Below, in pieces: positions 1-10,079 of a DNA stretch of 64,000 nt. A program made the translations under genes and the position numbers. The notes below the pieces were generated by a model that saw only the letters and a program-made list of their open reading frames with translations, had not been told where the DNA came from and searched no databases. Within the stretch, counting starts at the first letter, position 1; each line of letters starts with the position of its first letter. Source of the stretch: Methanothrix sp. (GTDB taxonomy: Archaea > Halobacteriota > Methanosarcinia > Methanotrichales > Methanotrichaceae); contig JAGOLL010000001.1 in assembly GCA_017994055.1 (NCBI GenBank), positions 1 to 64,000 of the forward strand, written 5' to 3'.

Positions 1-416
1 GTCATTTTTATTTACCCTTGAAATCCTTCCCGGCTCGAATCCGATTGCATATTCTCTGAAATTCTCTCCGAAAAATGAGTTCCATCCCAGCTTTCTGAGC
101 ACAGAGTCCACAAAATTGCCTCCCTTCGATTGGCCTGATTATACGGTTTGGCCAAGTACTCTTCCGTATCTGACAACGTCTTGCATTTATGATACCGTCC
201 ATTCATTTAAGAATGGGACCTGAACAAATTGAACATCGCAAATCGCTTATTCCTCCAAATTTATCTGATTGCATTTAAGTTTTCTCGTCTCTCAACGTAT
301 ATAGATTATTATTTTTATTCTATGGCAGATCTAAAGGAATATTCTCCGGCTGAGGCTATTTAGCAAACGAGAGCAATTTTCCGGAAAACAGAGAAGGAAA
401 CAGAGCGAATAATTCA
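1..416. other. intergenic stretch with no supported gene
   Basis: Between the window edge and the end of the first acs gene I see no gene I can support. Two overlapping minus-strand reading frames of 64 codons each (about 8-206) cover the same bases in different frames. One carries a C-x-x-C pair, but neither matches a family I recognise and neither has a convincing ribosome binding site. A frameshifted remnant is possible. The rest is AT-rich spacer. Confidence 0.5.
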
Positions 417-430
417 AGAAAAAAAAAGAA
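417..430 (-). terminator. U-rich terminator of first acs gene
   Basis: Just past the stop codon of the first acs gene the plus strand has a run of nine A (419-427), giving a U9 tract in the minus-strand transcript. Archaeal termination commonly relies on such U tracts. There is no strong hairpin before it, unlike the other two acs genes. Confidence 0.5.
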
Positions 431-445
431 GTTGATATCCCGGCT

Positions 446-2431
446 TTACAGGTCAATGCGCGGGATATTCTCTACGGACTCCGGGTTGGCCAGAGCGGAC
501 AGGTCTCCGGTCTCCTTGCCCAGGGCCTTGGCCTTGATCACGCGGCGCATGATCTTGCCGGACCTGGTCTTGGGGACGTCCTTGACGAAGTAGACCTTGT
601 CGGGGTAGGCCACGGGGCCCAGAACCTTCCTGACGTGGGTGGAGATCTCCTTCTTCAGCTCCTCTGCCTCAGCCACGCCATCCTTGAGGATGACAAAGGC
701 CACGATCTTCTCTCCCTTGACCTCATCGGGCTGGCCGACCACGGCAGCCTCGGCGACCTTGGGGTGAGATACGGCAGCGGACTCGACCTCGGCGTTGGAG
801 ATTCTGTGTCCGGCAACCTTCAGCACATCATCGATTCTGCCCTGGATCCACCAGTAGCCATCCTTGTCTCGGGTGGCCTTGTCTCCAGCCAGATATGTGC
901 CGGGCTTGATCTGCCAGTACATGTCCCAGTACTCCTTCTTGTACCGAACTTCATCTCTGAAGAAGGCACGGAGCATGGATGGCCAGGGGGTCTTCTGGAC
1001 GATGTTGCCGCCGTAGCCCAGAGGCACGGTGTTGGCATCCTCGTCGAATATATCGGTGTTCATGCCGGGCAGGGGGAAGGTGACGGAGCCGGGCTTCTCG
1101 GGGGTCATGGCCAGCGGGGCGATGACGTGGCATCCGGTCTCAGTCTGCCACCAGGTATCGATGATTGGAGCCTGGTCTGCGCCGATGTTCTTCCTGAACC
1201 ACATGTAGGCTTCCGGATTGAGCGGCTCGCCCACGGAGGCAAGGATTCTGACCGTGGAGAGGTCGTACTTCTTCACAAAGGCCTCGCCGGTCTTCATGAA
1301 CATCCTGATGGCGGTGGGAGCAGTGTAGAATACGGAGACACCATACTGCTCAATTATGGACCACCAGCGGCCCAGATCGGGGAAGTCGGGAGAGCCCTCG
1401 TAGAGGATGCTGGAGGCGCCAAGGCACAGGGGGCCATAGACCACGTAGGAGTGTCCGGTGATCCATCCGCAGTCTGCGGTGCACCAGAAGACATCGTCAT
1501 CGTGGACATCAAGCACCCAGGAGGTGGTCTGAGCGGGGCAGACGGCATAGCCGCCGTGAGCGTGCTCGATACCCTTGGGCTTGCCAGTGGTTCCGGAGGT
1601 ATAGAGGATGAACAGCCTGTCCTCTGGATCCAGGGGCAGGGTCTCGCACTGGGCAGACTGGCCGGCCACGAAATCATTATAAAAGATATCGCGTCCCTCG
1701 GTCATGGGTACATCGACGCCGGTTCTCTTGACCACAACTACCTTCTGCACCGAGGGTGCGGTCTTGAGGGCCTCATCCACATTGGGCTTGAGGGGCAGGG
1801 GCTTGCCGCGCCTGTAGAAGCCGTCAGCGGTGACGACAACCTTGGCCTCGGCATCGTTTACACGGCTGTTCAGGCCGCCGGAGGAGAATCCGGAGAAGAC
1901 GATGGTGTGAATGGCACCGATCTTGGCGCAGGCCAGCATGGTGATGGGCAGCTCGGGAATCATGGGCAGGTAGGCCACGACTCTGTCTCCCTTCTCGACG
2001 CCCACACTCTTCAGAGCATTGGCCATCTTGTTGACCTCTCTGTAGAGCTCATAGTAGGTGATGGTCCTGGTGTCGCCCACGGGCTCGCCTATGAAATAGT
2101 AGGCTACCTTGTTCCGATTCGCGGACTTGGCATGCCTGTCCACGGCGTTGTAAGCCACATTGATCTTGCCGCCGGTGAACCACTTGAAGTAGGGCTTGCC
2201 GGAGTCATCCAGAACCTGGGTGTAGGGCTGGTACCAATCAGCATAAGTCTGGGCCATCTCGTCCCAGAAGTCAATGTAATTGTCGGATGCCCACTTGCGC
2301 ATCTCGGCCTCAGTCTTGAAGCCCTTCTTCTTCATCCACTGGAATGCATTGGAGTGCTCAACGATCCACTGCGGTGTATTGAAAATCCTGGTCTCTTCCT
2401 GCAGAGCAGCTGTCTTTGCTGTTTCAGCCAA
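446..2431 (-). CDS. acs: acetyl-CoA synthetase (AMP-forming), copy 1
   Basis: Activates acetate to acetyl-CoA using ATP and CoA with release of AMP and PPi, the first step of aceticlastic methanogenesis in Methanothrix. It has the usual length (661 aa). The ATP-binding motif [11 protein letters not shown] starts near residue 277, followed by DTWWQTETG, whose tryptophan limits the acyl pocket to acetate, the hinge and CoA motif [16 protein letters not shown], and the C-terminal [11 protein letters not shown] with the adenylation lysine near residue 626, a known acetylation site in the family. An ATG lies two codons further upstream (2437) but abuts the GGAGG ribosome site. The TTG at 2431 has the same GGAGG spacing as the starts of the other two copies, so I chose it. 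This copy is the most divergent of the three at the N-terminus. It has its own promoter and a leader of about 130 nt. Confidence 0.96.
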   Translation of the reverse strand: MAETAKTAALQEETRIFNTPQWIVEHSNAFQWMKKKGFKTEAEMRKWASDNYIDFWDEMAQTYADWYQPYTQVLDDSGKPYFKWFTGGKINVAYNAVDRHAKSANRNKVAYYFIGEPVGDTRTITYYELYREVNKMANALKSVGVEKGDRVVAYLPMIPELPITMLACAKIGAIHTIVFSGFSSGGLNSRVNDAEAKVVVTADGFYRRGKPLPLKPNVDEALKTAPSVQKVVVVKRTGVDVPMTEGRDIFYNDFVAGQSAQCETLPLDPEDRLFILYTSGTTGKPKGIEHAHGGYAVCPAQTTSWVLDVHDDDVFWCTADCGWITGHSYVVYGPLCLGASSILYEGSPDFPDLGRWWSIIEQYGVSVFYTAPTAIRMFMKTGEAFVKKYDLSTVRILASVGEPLNPEAYMWFRKNIGADQAPIIDTWWQTETGCHVIAPLAMTPEKPGSVTFPLPGMNTDIFDEDANTVPLGYGGNIVQKTPWPSMLRAFFRDEVRYKKEYWDMYWQIKPGTYLAGDKATRDKDGYWWIQGRIDDVLKVAGHRISNAEVESAAVSHPKVAEAAVVGQPDEVKGEKIVAFVILKDGVAEAEELKKEISTHVRKVLGPVAYPDKVYFVKDVPKTRSGKIMRRVIKAKALGKETGDLSALANPESVENIPRIDL

Positions 2432-2579
2432 TTTCATACCTCCTTATGATAAATTGTCTCCTCGATCCAAGGTCAGGCCTATCTTGAAGAATCGTGAGTA
2501 TCCCTCTCTCTCGTCATGCCTTGACCACCACCCACAAAGCGCGGAAGGTTCGGGAAACATTGCCCCGAGACTTACTGGA

Positions 2580-2597
2580 TCATTTATAAAGTTATCG
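2580..2597 (-). promoter_or_regulatory. TATA promoter of acs copy 1
   Basis: On the minus strand this reads CGATAACTTTATAAATGA, with TTTATAAA as the TATA box. The same 18 bases occur before acs copy 2, and a 13-14/18 match occurs before copy 3. Transcription would begin about 25 nt downstream, near 2560, leaving a leader of about 130 nt before the TTG start. Confidence 0.6.
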
Positions 2598-2739
2598 CGA
2601 TAAAAATCTTCATGGTCTTTAATAATCATCAATTTTTGATATGATTGGTCGAATGAGGCATATATAAGGAAAATATCCGAATGGAAATTAGTAATAGTCT
2701 TTAATGGCCTTTTAAAGGCATTGACAGAGAATCGGCAGG

Positions 2740-2778
2740 AAAAAAGGTGTGCAATCCCGCTCACTTGATGAGCGGGAT
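2740..2778 (-). terminator. hairpin and U tract overlapping stop of acs copy 2
   Basis: A perfect inverted repeat with 10-bp arms (ATCCCGCTCA / TGAGCGGGAT, 5-nt loop, 2754-2778) covers the last codons and stop codon of acs copy 2. On the minus strand it is followed about 8 nt later by a U6 tract (A6 at 2740-2745). It looks like an intrinsic terminator whose stem is partly coding sequence. Copy 3 has the same arrangement. Confidence 0.6.
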
Positions 2779-4746
2779 GGCATCTACTGACTCGGGATTG
2801 GCCAGAGCGGATATGTCGCCCACCGGATTGCCCAGGGCTTTGGCCTTGATCACACGGCGCATGATCTTGCCCGATCTGGTCTTGGGCACATCATTGACGA
2901 AGTAGACCACCTCGGGGTAGGCCACCGGTCCCAGCACAGAGCGGACGTGCTTGGCCAGCACGGGCTTGAGATCCTCAGCAGCTTCGATGCCGGTCTTGAG
3001 GATGACGAAGGCGACGATTACCTCGCCCTTGACCTCATCGGGCTTGCCGATGACCGCCGCCTCGGCAACCTTGGGATGGGATACCAGGGCGCTCTCAACC
3101 TCGGCATTGGAGATCCTGTGTCCGGCAACCTTCAGCACATCATCGATCCTGCCCTGGATGGTGAAGTATCCGTCCTTATCCTTGGTGGCCTTATCGCCGG
3201 CCAGGTAGGTGCCGGGCCGGATGTCCCAGTAGGTGGACCAGTACTCCTTCTTGTACCGCACTTCATCCTTGTAGAAGGCGCGGAGCATGGATGGCCAGGG
3301 GGTATTGCTGACGATGTTGCCTCCGGAGCCTGGGGGCACGGGATTGGCATCCTCGTCCAGGATATCCACATTGAAGCCGGGCAGGGGGAATGTGGGGGAG
3401 CCGGGCTTGAGGGGAGTTATGGGCAAGGGCGATACCAGGAAGCATCCGGTTTCAGTCTGCCACCAGGTGTCCATGATGGGCAGTTTGCCGCCGCCGAAGT
3501 TGTTTCTGTACCAGATCCAGGCCTCGGGATTGATCGGCTCGCCCACAGATCCCAGAAGCCGCAGACATGAAATGTCATGTGACTTGGGCCACTGGTCTCC
3601 TGCCTTCATGAACATGCGGACTGCGGTTGGTGCGGTATAGAGAACTGACACTTTGTTCTCGCTGATGATCTTGAACCAGCGGCTGAAGTCGGGAAAGTCG
3701 GGAGAACCCTCGTATATCATGCTCGTGGCACCGAGACAGAGCGGCCCATAGACCACATAGGAATGGCCGGTGATCCATCCCACATCGGCAGTGCACCACC
3801 AGACATCGCTGTCCTTGATATCGAAGACCCAGGACAGGGTCTGGGCAGGAGTCACACAGTAGCCGCCATGGACGTGCTCGATACCCTTGGGCTTGCCGGT
3901 AGTTCCGGAGGTATAGAGGATGAACAGCCGGTCCTCAGCATCCATCTTCTCGCTCTCGCATACATCGGACTGCTTTTCCACCAGCTCGTGATACCAGATA
4001 TCTTTTCCTGCCTTCATGGGCACATCGATGCCTGCTCTCTTGACCACCACTATATTTTGCACGCTGGGCGTGTTGGCAGTGGCCTCATCCACATTGGGCT
4101 TGAGGGGGAGGGGTTTGCCGCGCCGGAAGAAGCCGTCTGTAGTGATTACTACCTTTGACTCGGCATCAAGGACCCTGCTGTTAAGACCGCCGGAGGAGAA
4201 TCCGGAGAATACCACGCTGTGAATGGCACCGATCTTGGCGCAGGCGAGCATGGCGATGGGAGTCTCGGGGATCATGGGCATGTAGATGCTGACTCTGTCG
4301 CCCTTGACCACACCCAGGCTCTTGAGGCCGTTTGCAAGCTTGTTCACTCTCTTGGCCAGATCGGCATAGGTGATCAGTTGGGTGGGCTGGTCCACGGGCT
4401 CTGGTACGAATATGTAAGCGACCTTGTCCTTCTTGGCCCCTGCCGCATGCCTGTCTACCGCATTGTAGGCCACATTGATCTTGCCGCCTACAAACCACTT
4501 GGCATAGGGTGGAATCCAACTCAGGGCCTGAGCATAGGGCTCAAACCAGTCTGCATAGGTCTTGGCCATCTCATCCCAGAACTGGATATAATTCTGGCCG
4601 GTCCAGGCACGCATCTCGCGCTCGCTCTTGAAGCCCTTCTTCTTCATCCAGGCCATAACATTGGAATTTTCGGCCAGATCCTTGGGCGGCTCGAATACTC
4701 TGGTCTCCTCATAAAGAACAGACGTTGTTGCTTTTTGCTCAGCCAA
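2761..4746 (-). CDS. acs: acetyl-CoA synthetase (AMP-forming), copy 2
   Basis: Second copy of the acetate-activating enzyme, 661 aa, with all family motifs: [11 protein letters not shown] near residue 278, [25 protein letters not shown] and [11 protein letters not shown]. The frame stays open for 46 more codons upstream (to 4884), but that part has no family similarity and lies in the leader. The TTG at 4746 sits 8 nt after GGAGG, exactly as in copy 3. Copies 2 and 3 share the N-terminal block [11 protein letters not shown] / [11 protein letters not shown], absent from copy 1, so they look like the more recent duplicates. Separate promoters and terminators suggest the three are transcribed individually. 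Confidence 0.96.
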   Translation of the reverse strand: MAEQKATTSVLYEETRVFEPPKDLAENSNVMAWMKKKGFKSEREMRAWTGQNYIQFWDEMAKTYADWFEPYAQALSWIPPYAKWFVGGKINVAYNAVDRHAAGAKKDKVAYIFVPEPVDQPTQLITYADLAKRVNKLANGLKSLGVVKGDRVSIYMPMIPETPIAMLACAKIGAIHSVVFSGFSSGGLNSRVLDAESKVVITTDGFFRRGKPLPLKPNVDEATANTPSVQNIVVVKRAGIDVPMKAGKDIWYHELVEKQSDVCESEKMDAEDRLFILYTSGTTGKPKGIEHVHGGYCVTPAQTLSWVFDIKDSDVWWCTADVGWITGHSYVVYGPLCLGATSMIYEGSPDFPDFSRWFKIISENKVSVLYTAPTAVRMFMKAGDQWPKSHDISCLRLLGSVGEPINPEAWIWYRNNFGGGKLPIMDTWWQTETGCFLVSPLPITPLKPGSPTFPLPGFNVDILDEDANPVPPGSGGNIVSNTPWPSMLRAFYKDEVRYKKEYWSTYWDIRPGTYLAGDKATKDKDGYFTIQGRIDDVLKVAGHRISNAEVESALVSHPKVAEAAVIGKPDEVKGEVIVAFVILKTGIEAAEDLKPVLAKHVRSVLGPVAYPEVVYFVNDVPKTRSGKIMRRVIKAKALGNPVGDISALANPESVDAIPLIK

Positions 4747-5139
4747 TTTTGTAACCTCCTTTAAATCCCCACTTCTTCCCAAGGCCCCGCATCTGTCTGG
4801 ATGCCAGCCCGCAGCCTCGGAGCAGCCAACCAGCAGGGTCCATCTCTCATACTTGTGGCTAAAAACCCGGCCAGCGGAAGCCATCGGGAATACTGTAGCG
4901 ATCGATAATTAACCCGTTTTTTCATTTATAAAGTTATCGAGGTGAATTAAATCTATGATTGATTATTATCATTATTTTACTAGATATACGTTAATATCTG
5001 ATAATGAAGTTTTCATATTGCAGCCTAAATTAGCCTCAAAGCAGAAATTTCAATACCGCAGGATGCCACACTCTGTGAAAACGCTGCATAAAGGACAATC
5101 TATCAAATGGATTTGAAAGAAAAAGGAAAAAATTTATTC
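4747..5139 (-). other. acs copy 2 leader and upstream region, no gene
   Basis: This 393-bp stretch holds the leader of acs copy 2 (about 155 nt, from near 4903 to the start), its promoter at 4922-4939, an AT-rich segment upstream, and the 3' end signals of acs copy 3. No separate gene is apparent. The leader happens to lack stop codons in the acs frame, which makes the gene look longer than it is. Confidence 0.6.
4922..4939 (-). promoter_or_regulatory. TATA promoter of acs copy 2
   Basis: The minus strand reads CGATAACTTTATAAATGA, identical over 18 bases to the element before acs copy 1. Predicted initiation is near 4903, giving a leader of about 155 nt. Confidence 0.6.
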
Positions 5140-5160
5140 CCCGCTCACTTGATGAGCGGG
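5117..5160 (-). terminator. hairpin and U tract overlapping stop of acs copy 3
   Basis: An inverted repeat with 8-bp arms (CCCGCTCA / TGAGCGGG, 5-nt loop, 5140-5160) spans the final codons and stop codon of acs copy 3. On the minus strand it is followed by U-rich sequence (A-rich between 5117 and 5132 on the plus strand). Stem and loop are the same as in acs copy 2. Confidence 0.6.
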
Positions 5161-7136
5161 ATGGCATCTACTGCATCGGGATTGGCCAGTGCGGACAGGT
5201 CTCCGGTTGGATTGCCTAGAGCCTTGGCCTTGATCACACGACGCATGATCTTGCCCGATCTGGTCTTGGGCACATCCTTGACGAATAAAACCGTCTCTGG
5301 ATATGCTACTGGGCCCAATACAGAGCGGACATGCTTGGCCAGTTCCTTCTTCAGATCCTCGCTCTCCTCCTGTCCGGTTCTGAGGATGACGAAGGCCACA
5401 ATGACCTCTCCCTTGACCTCATCCGGCTTTCCGATGACCGCCGCCTCCGCAACCTTGGGATGGGACACGAGAGCAGACTCGACCTCGGCGTTGGAGATCC
5501 TGTGTCCGGCAATCTTCAACACATCATCGATCCTGCCCTGGATGAAGAAGTATCCGTCCTTATCTTTCATGGCCTTGTCGCCAGCCAGATAAGTGCCGGG
5601 CCGAATCTCCCAGTAGGTGGACCAGTACTCTTTCTGGTACCTCTCGGGATCTCTGTAGAAGGCCCTGAGCATGGATGGCCAGGGTGTGGCGCTGACTATG
5701 TTGCCTCCCGAGCCGAGCGGCACCGGATTGGCTTCCTCGTCCAGGATATCGATGTTAAATCCAGGCAGGGGGAAGGTCGCAGATCCGGGCTTGAGGGGAG
5801 TGATGGGCAGGGGAGAGACCAGGAATGTGCCTGTCTCAGTCTGCCACCAGGTGTCCATGATGGGAAGCTTGCCTGCACCGAAGGTGTTCCTGTACCAGAT
5901 CCAAGCCTCGGGATTGATGGGCTCGCCCACAGATCCCAGCAACCTCAGGCTGGAGACATCGTACTTCTTGGCCCAGGTGTCTCCTGCTTTCATCAGCATC
6001 CTCACTGCCGTGGGCGCGGTGTAGAAGACCGATACCTTGTTGTCCTGAATTATCTTATACCACCGACCCAGGTCCGGAAAGTCTGGAGAGCCCTCATACA
6101 TTATACTGGTACAGCCCAATGTGAGTGGCCCGTATACTATGTACGAGTGGCCAGTGATCCATCCGATATCGGCTGTGCACCACCAGACATCACTGTCCTT
6201 AATATCGAAGACCCAGTGCAGAGTCTGAGCCGGACCGACACAATATCCGCCGTGGACGTGCTCGATACCCTTGGGCTTGCCAGTAGTTCCCGAGGTGTAC
6301 AGGATGAACAGCCTTTCCTCGGTGTCCATCTTCTCGCACTCGCATTTGTCGGACTTTCCCGCCACCAGGTCGTCCCACCAAATGTCTTTGCCCTCCTTCA
6401 TGGCGACCTCTACGCCTGTCCTCTTGTATACCACTACCTTCTGCACAGATGGGGTATTTGCTGTGGCCTCGTCAACATTTGGCTTGAGGGCGAGAGGTTT
6501 GCCGCGCCTGTAGAAACCATCCACAGTCACAACCACTTTTGCCTCAGCATCCATGATTCTGCTGTTCAGGCCGCCGGCGGAAAATCCAGAGAACACAATG
6601 CAATGAATGGCGCCGATCTTGGCAATGGCGAGCATGGCAATGGGCAGCTGGGGGATCATGGGCATGTACAACATGACCCTATCGCCCTTGACCACACCCA
6701 GGCTCTTGAGGCCGTTGGCGAACTTGTTGACCTCCTTCTCGAGCATGGCATATGTGATCTTCTGAGTGGGCTGATCGGTGGGCTCAGGCACGAATATATA
6801 GGCTACCTTATCCTTCTTGGCCCCTTGGGCGTGCCTGTCCACACAGTTATGGGCCACATTGCACTTGCCGCCCACGAACCACTTGGCATACGGAGGCTTC
6901 CATTCCAGGGTTGACCCCCAGGGCTCGAACCAATCGGCATAGGTCTTGGCCATCTCTCCCCAGAACTGAATATAGTTGGCAGAGCACCAAAGGCGCATCT
7001 CCCGCTCGCTCTTGAATCCCTTCTCCTTCATCCATTTCATAACGTTGGAGTTCTCAGCCAGATCTTTGGGCGCCTCGAAAATCCTCGTCTCCTCTAGCAA
7101 GACAGATGTCTTTGCTGTCGCTTTTTGGTCAGCCAA
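5145..7136 (-). CDS. acs: acetyl-CoA synthetase (AMP-forming), copy 3
   Basis: Third acetyl-CoA synthetase, 663 aa, with intact [36 protein letters not shown] and [11 protein letters not shown] motifs, so all three copies should be catalytically competent. The start is a TTG placed 8 nt after GGAGG, as in copy 2. It is closest to copy 2. It is the promoter-distal member only in map order: it has its own TATA element (7284-7301), a leader of about 130 nt and its own terminator hairpin. Differential expression of the paralogs is an inference. Confidence 0.96.
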   Translation of the reverse strand: MADQKATAKTSVLLEETRIFEAPKDLAENSNVMKWMKEKGFKSEREMRLWCSANYIQFWGEMAKTYADWFEPWGSTLEWKPPYAKWFVGGKCNVAHNCVDRHAQGAKKDKVAYIFVPEPTDQPTQKITYAMLEKEVNKFANGLKSLGVVKGDRVMLYMPMIPQLPIAMLAIAKIGAIHCIVFSGFSAGGLNSRIMDAEAKVVVTVDGFYRRGKPLALKPNVDEATANTPSVQKVVVYKRTGVEVAMKEGKDIWWDDLVAGKSDKCECEKMDTEERLFILYTSGTTGKPKGIEHVHGGYCVGPAQTLHWVFDIKDSDVWWCTADIGWITGHSYIVYGPLTLGCTSIMYEGSPDFPDLGRWYKIIQDNKVSVFYTAPTAVRMLMKAGDTWAKKYDVSSLRLLGSVGEPINPEAWIWYRNTFGAGKLPIMDTWWQTETGTFLVSPLPITPLKPGSATFPLPGFNIDILDEEANPVPLGSGGNIVSATPWPSMLRAFYRDPERYQKEYWSTYWEIRPGTYLAGDKAMKDKDGYFFIQGRIDDVLKIAGHRISNAEVESALVSHPKVAEAAVIGKPDEVKGEVIVAFVILRTGQEESEDLKKELAKHVRSVLGPVAYPETVLFVKDVPKTRSGKIMRRVIKAKALGNPTGDLSALANPDAVDAIPLIK

Positions 7137-7283
7137 ATCTGTAACCTCCTTTAATCATTGATGTCTCTGCGATTCTATCCGGCTATCCTCTCAGTGGGCA
7201 CTTGGACAAATTTATTTGAAAAACCGGGGCCCTTATAGCCGGAAATAGGTCTCAGAACCATCAATCATGTTTGATTATTTTCT

Positions 7284-7301
7284 TCATTAATAAGGTTAAT
7301 G
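7284..7301 (-). promoter_or_regulatory. TATA promoter of acs copy 3
   Basis: The minus strand reads CATTAACCTTATTAATGA, a 13-14/18 match to the element before acs copies 1 and 2 in the equivalent place. The start codon is about 155 bp downstream, giving a leader of about 130 nt. A second TATA-like string (GGCTATAAGG) near 7230 is an alternative. Confidence 0.45.
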
Positions 7302-7467
7302 GTTGTGGGAGGTAGTAGCGCATCCTAATTCAAGATAAAAGATTGGGGCTCTGAATCCGGAGGAGATCTCTCCGCCCGGAGATCACGAAGTTATAATTTT
7401 GCTATAATTTTATTTATATAATTTTAAATTGACGTCATCGACTAAACGAAATCTCTATCGCGACTGG
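7302..7467. other. AT-rich spacer between e-MtaB gene and acs copy 3
   Basis: There is no gene. Near 7390-7430 the plus strand has three near-copies of TATAATTTT in a row, directly after the end of the methylthiotransferase gene, probably serving as its 3' end region. Confidence 0.4.
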
Positions 7468-8724
7468 CTATAGCTGAAGCTGGCCTGAGACATAGAACGG
7501 ATTGGATGCTGTGACCAGTACATCGATGAAAGATCCCAGTTTGGGATTTCCCTTCACAACCATGCCCAGATAATTATTCGCCCTGGCCTTCATTGTGCCG
7601 TCTCTCCCCGGCTCGGTGACGAGAGCAGAGAGCACCTCACCTACATATCGCTCATTTCTCCGGGCGGCGATCTCCAGCCATAAGCGGGTCATCTCTCGTG
7701 ATCTCTTCTTCTTTATACGGTCGGGCAAATCATACAGCTTTGCAGCCGCAGTGCCCGGCCGTGCCGAAAATCTGGTCAGGTTGACCTTATCCGGCTGCAA
7801 GCGCTCTATCAGAGCCATGCTCTCAGCAAAATCATCCTCCGTCTCACCGGGAAAGCCGATGATGACATCGGTGATCAGGGATAGGTCGGGAAAACAGGAT
7901 CTGAAGGCTTCTACCAGTTCCGGAATCTCTTGGGCATGATAGCCCCGGGCCATCTCCCTTAAGATCCGGTCTGAACCTGACTGAACCGGCAGATGCAAAA
8001 ACCGATAGACTTTGGGGCTGCAATAAGCCCCTATGACCTGCTCCTGGATGGTGAGAAGGCTGCGAGGATTCATCATCCCCACTCGCAGCATGAACTCTCC
8101 GGGAATTGCCGTCAGCATATTCAGGAGCCGGGCCAGATCGGTTTCCCGGTCAGAGCCATAGGATGCAGTATCCTGGGCCGTAATCTGAATCTCCACCCTG
8201 CCGAGAGAGATCTTCTTCTCCACCTGGGCTGCTATGTGATCCGGGCTGCGGCTCTTCAGGCTGCCACGAGCCTTTCTCACTATGCAGTAGCTACAGGCGC
8301 CGTTACATCCCTCTGCTATATTGACGATGGCGCAGAGATCCGTAGACGGCTCAGGCTCGGTATTGCCTAAAGATGCCCCGGAACGATTGGGTCGGGGGCG
8401 TAAGAGGTCAAAAAGCTCCTCGATCCTCCTGGCAGAAGATCTCTTCAGCGGACCGAGAAGCCCCCGGCAGGACAGGCCGGAAATGGATTCCGGCAATGCC
8501 GCCGGCAGGCAGCCTGCCACCACCAGTCTCGGCCCTTGCAGCAGACGGAGCCTGCGCAGGACCTTTCGTTCCGTCTTCTCTGTAACCGCGCAGGTGTTGA
8601 CCACGATAGCATCCGCCTCATCCAGGGAGGATTGGATGTGGCCCCTCTCCTGCAATGCTACTGCCAGCTCCTGGGAGTTGCCCATATTAGCGGTGCAGCC
8701 AAAGGTCTCGATGTAAAATCTCAT
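7468..8724 (-). CDS. tRNA N6-threonylcarbamoyladenosine(37) methylthiotransferase (e-MtaB type)
   Basis: Radical SAM enzyme that adds a methylthio group to t6A at position 37 of tRNAs reading ANN codons. At 418 aa it has family length. The N-terminal UPF0004 domain has the three auxiliary-cluster cysteines (C10, C45, C72), the radical SAM cluster is C140-x3-C144-x2-C147 (EGCNGACSYC), and a C-terminal TRAM-like tail binds tRNA. It is the archaeal/eukaryotic CDKAL1-type branch rather than MiaB. Its substrate nucleoside is made by Kae1, encoded in this window at 32.5 kb. It is transcribed as a single gene with about 215 bp of spacer on its 5' side. Confidence 0.92.
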   Translation of the reverse strand: MRFYIETFGCTANMGNSQELAVALQERGHIQSSLDEADAIVVNTCAVTEKTERKVLRRLRLLQGPRLVVAGCLPAALPESISGLSCRGLLGPLKRSSARRIEELFDLLRPRPNRSGASLGNTEPEPSTDLCAIVNIAEGCNGACSYCIVRKARGSLKSRSPDHIAAQVEKKISLGRVEIQITAQDTASYGSDRETDLARLLNMLTAIPGEFMLRVGMMNPRSLLTIQEQVIGAYCSPKVYRFLHLPVQSGSDRILREMARGYHAQEIPELVEAFRSCFPDLSLITDVIIGFPGETEDDFAESMALIERLQPDKVNLTRFSARPGTAAAKLYDLPDRIKKKRSREMTRLWLEIAARRNERYVGEVLSALVTEPGRDGTMKARANNYLGMVVKGNPKLGSFIDVLVTASNPFYVSGQLQL

Positions 8725-8940
8725 GCTTTCGCCAGTGCAATTTCGTCTCTTATCACCTGATATATTCCCACTATCGTGCCATTATGGCCGGGGACAAAAA
8801 GAATCCTCCGATGGCAGAGACAATGCCTAAGACAGCGATCAGGAACCCAGTTCTATCCTAAAATCATCGTCCATATTCTAGCAGCCAACTGGATGCGGAG
8901 ATAGATATGGTTTATGCTCCCTTGAAGGGCGGGCATGAGA

Positions 8941-10053
8941 TCAGCAGAATGCTGCCTCCAGCATCGTCTCCAGCCGCTCCAGCCTGGGCCCGGGGTTCCG
9001 ATTTTGGTGCTTCACCCAGTCCTGCAGCTTTCTCACCGCCCGGCCGGAGTCGATGATCTCGCTCGCCTTCTCCACGGCCTCTGGCAGATCCGCAGCTTGG
9101 CCGGCCATGCAGAGCAATGGGGCGGCATTGAGGCAGACTATCTCCCTTCTGCTGCCCATCTCTCCGCCGCATAAAAGCCGCAGCAGGCTTTGAGCCTCTT
9201 CTTTTCTGCCGCCCCTATGCAGAAGCTCCCCCTCTTCCGCCGTTCCTATTCCCAGATCCTGGGGCATCAGGGAATACTCGATGATGCTTGCATCCTCTGT
9301 TATCTCTGCTACATAGGATCGGCCCAATGAGGATAGCTCATCCATGCCCCGATTGCCGTCTTGGCTCCTGCCATGGACCACAAAGGCTCTCTTGTAGCCG
9401 ATCTCTTTCATGGCCTGAGCAATGGGCCTGAGCATCTCCCGGGAGTAGACTCCCCTCAGGGCATAGTCCGGGCGGGCGGGATTGGCCAAGGAGCCGGCCA
9501 CATTGAGAACTGTTCCGAATCTGATCTGGGATAGGATCCGGTAGAGGGCGGAAGGATGGACCCTGGGGCTCATGCCGTTGAATATGCCTATGCCCGCTCG
9601 CTCGATGCTTTTCTTCACCACTTCCACATCGCATTCCACATCCACGCCCAAGGCCTCCAGGATGTCCACCGCTCCGCACCGGGAGGTAATGGCTCGGGAG
9701 CCGTGCTTGGCCATATTTATGCCCTCTGCCGCCGCCACCAGTGAGGCGGCAGTGCTGATGTTGAATGTCTTGATGCCGTCCATACCCGTGCCGCAGTTTT
9801 CCACCAGGGGTCCGCAGACCTCCGGGCGAACCTTGACCGTATCTATGTCATAAATGGCCTCCCAGATCCCGGCGATCTCCCCTGCGCTGGCTCCTTTGGC
9901 GGTGATGGCCGCAAGAAATGCCCCCTGTTGCAGATCAGGCTGCTCATTATTCAGGATCTGCCGGAAAAGGAAGTTAGCCTCTTCTCGGCTCAGATCGCCT
10001 CCCCGGATCAGTCTGTCCACCCGGCTGCCGAAGTACCTCAGACTCTCCTCCAC
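8941..10053 (-). CDS. TrpD-like phosphoribosyltransferase of unknown substrate
   Basis: Member of the anthranilate phosphoribosyltransferase fold family (glycosyltransferase families 3/4), about 370 aa. It has the PRPP loop (CGTGMDG), NISTAASLVAAAEG, AKHGSRAITSRCG and the metal-binding DE pair (GMDELS). It differs from true TrpD: the loop is GTGMDG not GTGGDG, the segment that normally supplies the anthranilate-binding arginine is altered and longer (VHPSALYRILSQIRFGT), and there is an insert before the DE pair. No other tryptophan genes are nearby. It is the last gene of the cobT / dehydrogenase / trpD-like run. An ATG at 10089 overlaps the previous gene but has no ribosome site; the GTG at 10053 follows GGGGTGA by 5 nt, so I prefer it. 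Substrate unknown; a ligand-ribotide role linked to CobT is only an inference. Confidence 0.8.
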   Translation of the reverse strand: MEESLRYFGSRVDRLIRGGDLSREEANFLFRQILNNEQPDLQQGAFLAAITAKGASAGEIAGIWEAIYDIDTVKVRPEVCGPLVENCGTGMDGIKTFNISTAASLVAAAEGINMAKHGSRAITSRCGAVDILEALGVDVECDVEVVKKSIERAGIGIFNGMSPRVHPSALYRILSQIRFGTVLNVAGSLANPARPDYALRGVYSREMLRPIAQAMKEIGYKRAFVVHGRSQDGNRGMDELSSLGRSYVAEITEDASIIEYSLMPQDLGIGTAEEGELLHRGGRKEEAQSLLRLLCGGEMGSRREIVCLNAAPLLCMAGQAADLPEAVEKASEIIDSGRAVRKLQDWVKHQNRNPGPRLERLETMLEAAFC

Positions 10054-10079
10054 TCTATTCACCCCAATGCAATCCAATG

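Noticed and set aside
8-206. Two overlapping 64-codon minus-strand frames at the window edge
   Set aside because: They cannot both be real, neither has a good ribosome site or family match; a frameshifted remnant remains possible.
635-2449. 604-codon open frame on the plus strand opposite acs copy 1, with similar frames opposite copies 2 and 3
   Set aside because: Mirror frame of a GC-biased conserved gene; the translation is low-complexity Gly/Leu/Asp/His-rich and matches no family, and all three copies show it because acs codon usage leaves that frame open.
4747-4884. N-terminal extension of acs copy 2 by 46 codons
   Set aside because: No similarity to Acs; the GGAGG-TTG start at 4746 matches the other copies and the promoter lies just upstream.
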